Source of the DNA: Plasmopara viticola
Lineage: Eukaryota; Oomycota; Peronosporomycetes; Peronosporales; Peronosporaceae
Assembly: GCA_001695595.3 (NCBI GenBank)
Contig: MBPM02000001.1
Location: forward strand, 434,001-498,000
Direction: 5' to 3'
Length of the DNA: 64,000 nucleotides
A program made the position numbers and the translations under genes. Shown one piece after another: positions 59,242 through 64,000 of the stretch. The notes beneath the pieces were generated by a model. That model saw only the letters and a program-made list of their open reading frames with translations. It was not told the DNA's origin and made no database searches. Every line of letters starts with the position of its first letter. Position 1 is the stretch's first letter.

Positions 59242-60732
59242 GCTAGAGAAGCACCAAGCGCAATCATAGACCTTATTGGGTGCATAACACACAATCATCA
59301 AGAATCTGATGCATATATCGACACTAAAAACATTTTTCTTGAACCTGCGTAGGGCTTCGGTGTCTTTGTGCCCAGGCTTATAACTTGCGCAGGCGTCAAC
59401 ACTGGGGTGTCGTCGCGCTCTGAAATGTTGTCAGAGGTAGTTGGGCTCATTCAAGCTTTACAAATGCGCAAGTGTATACAATGCGCTAACATAAATTAAT
59501 GTTGAAAAGAGTGTGAGATTCAGTCTGTAAGTATTCAGTTGAAAACTTCTACTAGCGAACACAATGCTTGGTTGCAGCGTTATAACCAAAATCACCCTGG
59601 CATTGAAGATCGAAAGACTAAATGATCAATGATACTTGCGTACCAAACATTCCAATATTGTTTCTATGGTAAATAATTACCAATTCAGTTGGACATAAAT
59701 ATTTCGGTCTACCGTGTATGCTTCTTCGCAAGCTAAATGTAGCGCTGCTACTAGACATTTTAGCTCTAACAGCAAACTGATATGGCAGGCTTTCTTTAAT
59801 AAGCTTTTTCTCCGTGTCGTACTGTTATTCATTCGCAAACAGACAAGCTTCTGTTTTGGCACCCTAAGCATCTGCAAGCATTAAAAACTAAAACCTAACC
59901 AGTTCTAAACCCGCTCACCACTGCTTATTGGAGAGGCGTCAGCCCATTTCCACGGCCTTTTCCCTTTAAAACGGCTCCTCGCTCGACCTTCAGTCGCACG
60001 CTACTGTTGTGTACAAGATTTTTGTTATAAAACTGTGTTCTTTTGTCCTGTCGCCAACAGTTTAAAAACGTAAAGGGGGAGATAACTGACCAAGCCGCTA
60101 AGGGCAATTCGTTAAACTTCGCCTTAAAATCAGTGTAAAATTACATAATTAAGGTACTCTAACATCATTTTTACTGGGCCAATTCGAAACTTATTCGAAG
60201 AAAGGCGTAAAATTGACGAACGTATGTTGCGGAGTCAAGACTAACATTAACTGGCCATGAAAGCTTTATTTAAGGGGATCACCTAGCCCAGATACAAGTG
60301 TCGGTTTTTTCCCAAGAGTACATTACAGTTTTTTAAAATTTGCCGAAAGAAACTCAAAACAAGTAACCTTCGGGGTCGAAGCAATGTGCATAATTATAGC
60401 CTTTGTAAACCGCTAGATGATCAGTAATTGCGTTGATTCGCCAAGCAATAACCCTTAGTCTTTTGTCCCTGAACACATAAGCATAAAAATATTAGGTCTG
60501 ACTTTGTTCTATATAGTTTTTGATGAGAGCTGTTAAGGTTAGGAGCTAAATTTCTTGCGGTATTTCTGACTCTATTCTTAAGCATATGGCAGTATCAGAT
60601 TCGTACCGTAATCAGTGCGGTGAGAAATGCCAACAAGAAGTTACTGACAACCCTTCCAGATTAGATAAGTCTACAAAATGCTTTAATATCAACGTATCGG
60701 CGTATTTATTTTCTCACGCAGAAGAATTGTCC
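59242..60732. other. Spacer
   Basis: 3' flank of the B56-like gene and AT-rich sequence. No supported gene or repeat before the SINE-A. Confidence 0.4.
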
Positions 60733-60744
60733 GTGAAATTTGAT

Positions 60745-61017
60745 TGTATTGTATTGTATTACGTTATCGCGTTGCCAAGTTATGCACGTGCTAGGCTCTA
60801 TGGCTAGTCCACGGCATAGAGTGGTGTCCGCATACGTAGTGCAGCCAGCACCGAGGCCGTGAGGGTCTTCCACTGACTTGGTATAGTGCTGGAGACCGTC
60901 GCGTCGAGGGTGAGACTCGTTAGAGACCTGCAGATGCCCGAGAGCACCTGCCCGAAGCGCGCGAGCATTTAGCCCCCGCGCTTGGAAGGAGGGCGTCACC
61001 CCAACCTTTTCCGAAAA
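60745..61017 (-). mobile_element. SINE-A copy 5, internally deleted
   Basis: Minus-strand copy with the tail (CAATA)n and an exact 12-bp duplication, GTGAAATTTGAT, at 60733-60744 and 61018-61029. Compared with copies 2-4 it lacks two internal blocks of roughly 20 and 35 bp, making it 273 bp. Both ends are intact, so the deletions occurred after insertion or were in the source copy. Confidence 0.9.
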
Positions 61018-61029
61018 GTGAAATTTGAT

Positions 61030-61421
61030 CTTTAGTAATAATCGTAAACATGTAATTACTTATAATAGTGATTTAGTGAATAGTGATTGTTGGTTTGTAT
61101 GCACTGACAGAGCTCGACTTATTGTGCGCATGGCGAGCCGCCCTTATAGCTTTGTCCTTCTTAGTAGCAACAGAACGAGGCGCAAAAAGCGAAGGTGGCT
61201 GTTGTTATGCGTCATGCACATATATGTTAAGGTGGAATAACTAGTAGAAGGGTACCCCTAACTATCTCTGCTTACGTTAGGTTTGTGGACTGCACCGTAT
61301 CTATACTCTTTTTACGTGCGTGGTGTCAATAATATCCTCAGTAATTAATTGGACTACTTTACCGATCTTCGCAAAACTAAATTGAGGGACCACATAACAA
61401 TCTTGAAGAAAAGCGATAGAC
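61030..61421. other. 5' flank of copper chaperone gene
   Basis: Presumed promoter region. No other feature seen. Confidence 0.4.
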
Positions 61422-61712
61422 ATGGTGAAAGTGACAGAATTCAAGGTAGGCATGACGTGTGACGGCTGCTCAAGCGCCTGCACGCGCATTCTAACCAAGA
61501 TTGAAGGTGTGTGCTGTCAATTTCTCCCAAGTCGCTAATTATTACCAACATTGCTCCTCTTCTTCTTGCTGCTGACAGGCGTGACGGATGTCAAGTGCGA
61601 CATTGAGAAGCAGCAGATATTGGTTGAGGGCGACGCTGACACGAACACGATGCTAGAAGCGCTGCTCAAATGGTCCAAGGCCAGTGGCAAGTCGGTGGAA
61701 CTAGCGGCCTAA
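61422..61712 (+). CDS. ATX1: Copper metallochaperone, ATX1/ATOX1 type
   Basis: Carries Cu(I) through the cytosol to P-type copper ATPases of the secretory pathway. Two exons, 61422-61506 and 61579-61712, separated by a 72-bp phase-1 intron (GTGTGT...TGACAG) give 72 aa, the usual size. The single heavy-metal-associated fold shows the metal-binding loop GMTCDGCSSAC (MTCxxC with both Cys), then LTKIEGVTDVKCDIEKQQIL and a final LLKWSKASGKSVEL, the beta-alpha-beta-beta-alpha-beta pattern of the family. The intron splits the glycine of IEGV. ATG 61422 places MTC at residue 11, as in known members. No signal peptide, so cytosolic. It is the only HMA protein in the window. Confidence 0.93.
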
Positions 61713-61947
61713 GCTAGCGACGTGGATACTCATTTTCTCTCTACGACATATGCTGCCTTTGTTCTTGTTCAATCGTTTAAAAAAGAGCTGCTAAACAAAT
61801 AAAAAGTTTATTTGTAATGAGAGTGCATCTTGTCGTCTTGGAGACAATCTTTACATAGGGTGCGTAAGCTTGTCTAAATCGTAGTAGTATGGTAGTCGTA
61901 TTCGACGTCAAATGAAAAACTCGGTTCCTCCACCACGATCTAAAGTG

Positions 61948-62290
61948 TCAAAAATTTCTTGGCTTACACCCCTCAACGAAGGGCATCCTGCGGTTCTTAT
62001 CTTTCTTTATCCTTGCAATCAGTGCCTCTATCGTAGCGACGCACACCGCAAGTGTATCGTAGGTCTCCTGTCTCGCCTATAATGGCGCCCAGAAAGGTAA
62101 TTACGTGTGTGATCAAGTCAAGGCCTTAGCTGTAGCGTCCTGGTCTAAAAAGATTGGATGTAGTGCAGTTACTTACGACCTGCGTGATCTGCAACTCGCC
62201 AGTGGCGCCCGCACAACCCATAAAGGAACGCAAAACGTGGTCGCAGAGCCGCGGTGGGGTGGCTTTTAATAGGAAGTCAAGGTGCCGCAT
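61948..62290 (-). CDS. Small spliced hypothetical protein
   Basis: Two exons, 62290-62177 and 62076-61948, flank a 100-bp phase-0 intron with a consensus donor (GTAAGT) and acceptor (TTATAG); 80 aa. It starts MRHLDFLLKATPPRLCDHVL and ends GCKPRNF. A helical, charged middle (TIEALIARIKKDKNRR) follows the splice. No signal peptide or membrane segment. The frame is open upstream to 62362, but only with non-ATG starts. The ATG lies 48 bp from the start of the divergent membrane-protein gene, so the two may share a promoter. I do not recognise the family. Good splice sites and coding character in both exons support it as real. Confidence 0.55.
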
Positions 62291-62338
62291 ACGTTGGCGA
62301 GCTGCTAAGTACCCAATACTTAAAAGGTCTATGCATGG

Positions 62339-64000
62339 ATGAGAAGAATGCTCTCGCGTCACTTTCGAGCTGAAGTTCCATCAAGACAGGAGCAGCTGTG
62401 CTGGCTTTGGAAAGTGACTTTTTATCCGCATTTGTATACTTGCTCAAGACAAAATTGGATCATTAACAAGTGGGAGACTTTTAAAGGCATGCTCTGGCTC
62501 AAGGTCGCTTTATCTTGTGGGTGCGTGGGGTACATAATATCCACCGACATAGGGGAAAAACTACATTCCTACGTGTTAAGACAAGAACAGCCACAGCCGC
62601 AATTTGAGTCAGTCGATCAATTAGTGTTCAACTGTATGCTTACAACACTTGTTTGCGCGTCACTCATCATTGCAAGTGAATTGCTGCTCCTGTGTGCACC
62701 GACCCGACAAGCTGGAATTGTTCTTCAAGGACGGATAGTAAACGCCCGGAAAAATTGGGAAATTTACTTGTTACGGTCGCTGGTTGAAGTCACTGGAACG
62801 TTTGGCGCAACTACGCTGTACTACAGCACAACAAACGATATGCTCCTGTCTTTGCAACTTGGTACTTTTTGTGGCGTTTTACTTATCCTGGGCAGCGAGC
62901 TTTTGGTATCAGCAAGCTCGCTCTCTGTGAGCCTACCAAGTCGACATGCTGCTGTCGGGATGCCGGCGGACCATTGGGTGAAGTTCATTCCTGTGCTTGT
63001 CATGATGCTGTTCTTTGTCGTCCAACTCTACGCCGCGATTGTGCGTGCTGCAAATGAACCTACAAACTTACTAGCACTCATGTTGTGCTTCGTCGCTATA
63101 GCGGCAATCACGCTCACATGTCTCGCTTTGTCTGGTCGGAAAGTATCTTTACTAGAAGCAACTCGGTTTGGAAGGCGACTGGCAGCCAAACTTTGTGTGG
63201 GAATTATCACACTAATCGCACCTAAAGTCTCATCTGGATTGTCTGGAGTCGTCTTTTCTTGCTTCCTATCGGCGTTTTGTATCGCATTTTCGCGCGAGTG
63301 TTGGAATGATATTGAACTGTATGACGAATTACTATCGAAAAAGATTACGATGGATTCAAAAGAACCACCAACCAAAGCGTCTAGATCGGTAGTGCCTGCG
63401 ACTTGCTCGACTAATGAAATGAACTCGTGCTCTATTCGTGCTTTAAGTTTTGTTAGAGCGCGTTTTTTTCATTTATACAGACGACTTGAGTGGACATTTG
63501 TAGGCATTATGGTCGTGTCGACACTCGATGTCTGCTCGACGCTCTTCGCCATAGTCCAACATGATAATTTGACGTTGACGCTCTCGCAGTATTCTGCCCT
63601 TAACGTTGTGGTGTCGGCATTGATTGGGTATCTAACAAGTCCAGCTCCGTACAAGTTGCGTCCTACGTTATTGCTGTACACTGGTGTGAAGCAATTTAGA
63701 GACAAATGGGTTGTCTTTCCACTTCACATGTTTGTCGAGGCGCTGGTGTTTGTTGGAGTTTTTGTGGGGACTTTTGCAGCCTCATCCACAGTCTTTAGCT
63801 CTCTCACGCTAGCAGCACTTTCCGCAATGTTTGTCTCTGTCGGGGGTCACTGGCTGTGCTCGTGTCTTCATTTAACTGTTGAGACGCACATGCGCTTGCA
63901 GCTTACTGCAACGTGTGCTTTGCTATTTTGCGTGTTTCTGATCACCTACGCTTCGATGATATCGCTGTTCTCCATCTATCGCTACTTTGACAGTATCGAA
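62339..64000 (+). CDS. Polytopic membrane protein, 3' truncated by window end
   Basis: Open from ATG 62339 (first ATG after an in-frame TAA at 62321) for 554 codons to the last base, with no stop and no intron needed. I count at least eight hydrophobic segments, for example FNCMLTTLVCASLIIASELL (~100-125), QLGTFCGVLLILGSELLVSA, FIPVLVMMLFFVVQLYA, LLALMLCFVAIAAITLTC, FVGIMVVSTLDVCSTLFAIV and LQLTATCALLFCVFLITYAS. A hydrophilic Ser/Thr-rich loop lies near residue 340-360. There is no clear N-terminal signal peptide; MRRMLSRHFRAEV is basic and probably cytosolic. No transporter or enzyme motif is recognisable, so it is reported as a membrane protein of unknown function. Confidence 0.8.
   Translation, partial: MRRMLSRHFRAEVPSRQEQLCWLWKVTFYPHLYTCSRQNWIINKWETFKGMLWLKVALSCGCVGYIISTDIGEKLHSYVLRQEQPQPQFESVDQLVFNCMLTTLVCASLIIASELLLLCAPTRQAGIVLQGRIVNARKNWEIYLLRSLVEVTGTFGATTLYYSTTNDMLLSLQLGTFCGVLLILGSELLVSASSLSVSLPSRHAAVGMPADHWVKFIPVLVMMLFFVVQLYAAIVRAANEPTNLLALMLCFVAIAAITLTCLALSGRKVSLLEATRFGRRLAAKLCVGIITLIAPKVSSGLSGVVFSCFLSAFCIAFSRECWNDIELYDELLSKKITMDSKEPPTKASRSVVPATCSTNEMNSCSIRALSFVRARFFHLYRRLEWTFVGIMVVSTLDVCSTLFAIVQHDNLTLTLSQYSALNVVVSALIGYLTSPAPYKLRPTLLLYTGVKQFRDKWVVFPLHMFVEALVFVGVFVGTFAASSTVFSSLTLAALSAMFVSVGGHWLCSCLHLTVETHMRLQLTATCALLFCVFLITYASMISLFSIYRYFDSIE

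Noticed and set aside
1..64000. RXLR or Crinkler effector genes, CRISPR arrays, rRNA and operon-like clusters
   Set aside because: No frame combines a signal peptide with an RXLR-EER or LFLAK motif; no regularly spaced repeats or rRNA segments were seen; the gene structure is eukaryotic.

Overview
The window looks like a gene-poor nuclear segment of an oomycete, most likely Peronosporales (Phytophthora or downy-mildew type). The evidence is: spliced genes with very short GT-AG introns (about 47-100 bp), a TKL-type receptor kinase with a long EGF-repeat ectodomain, chromovirus-like Ty3/Gypsy relics, a Ty1/Copia element, and two SINE families in AT-rich spacers. Nothing bacterial is present: no operons, Shine-Dalgarno sites, CRISPR arrays or rRNA. 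The species call is an inference.

Layout. 0.8-2.0 kb: a spliced hypothetical gene. 2.5-23.4 kb: repeats, holding three copies of a ~325-bp SINE (here SINE-A), a complete but disabled Copia element (7.41-11.76 kb), a decayed minus-strand Gypsy element (about 13.7-19.4 kb) with a tRNA-derived SINE (SINE-B) in its integrase region, and a decayed pseudogene (about 22.1-22.9 kb). 23.5-25.5 kb (minus): ER-type class I alpha-1,2-mannosidase with four exons. 25.5-33.7 kb: spacer with a Gypsy integrase relic and a second SINE-B. 33.7-38 kb: TAF11 (plus), convergent with a five-exon EGF-repeat receptor kinase (minus). 39.7-44.5 kb: a foldback element with ~170-bp inverted arms and a SINE-A inside its left arm, then another minus-strand Gypsy relic. 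44.5-57 kb: long spacer with a second copy of the integrase relic and a 33-bp-arm hairpin. 57.4-59.2 kb: an intronless PP2A B56-like regulatory subunit. 60.7-61.0 kb: SINE-A again. 61.4-64 kb: ATX1-type copper chaperone (two exons), a small spliced minus-strand gene, and a divergent polytopic membrane protein running off the window.

The host genes are unrelated housekeeping functions: ER glycan trimming, TFIID assembly, phosphatase targeting, copper delivery and surface signalling. They do not form a pathway or cluster. I found no RXLR or CRN effector and no evidence of a new multigene system. The best observations concern transposon biology: nested insertions with exact target-site duplications, a Copia primer site matching the anticodon arm of initiator tRNA-Met, and a foldback element whose intact arm serves as the empty-site control for the SINE in its other arm.
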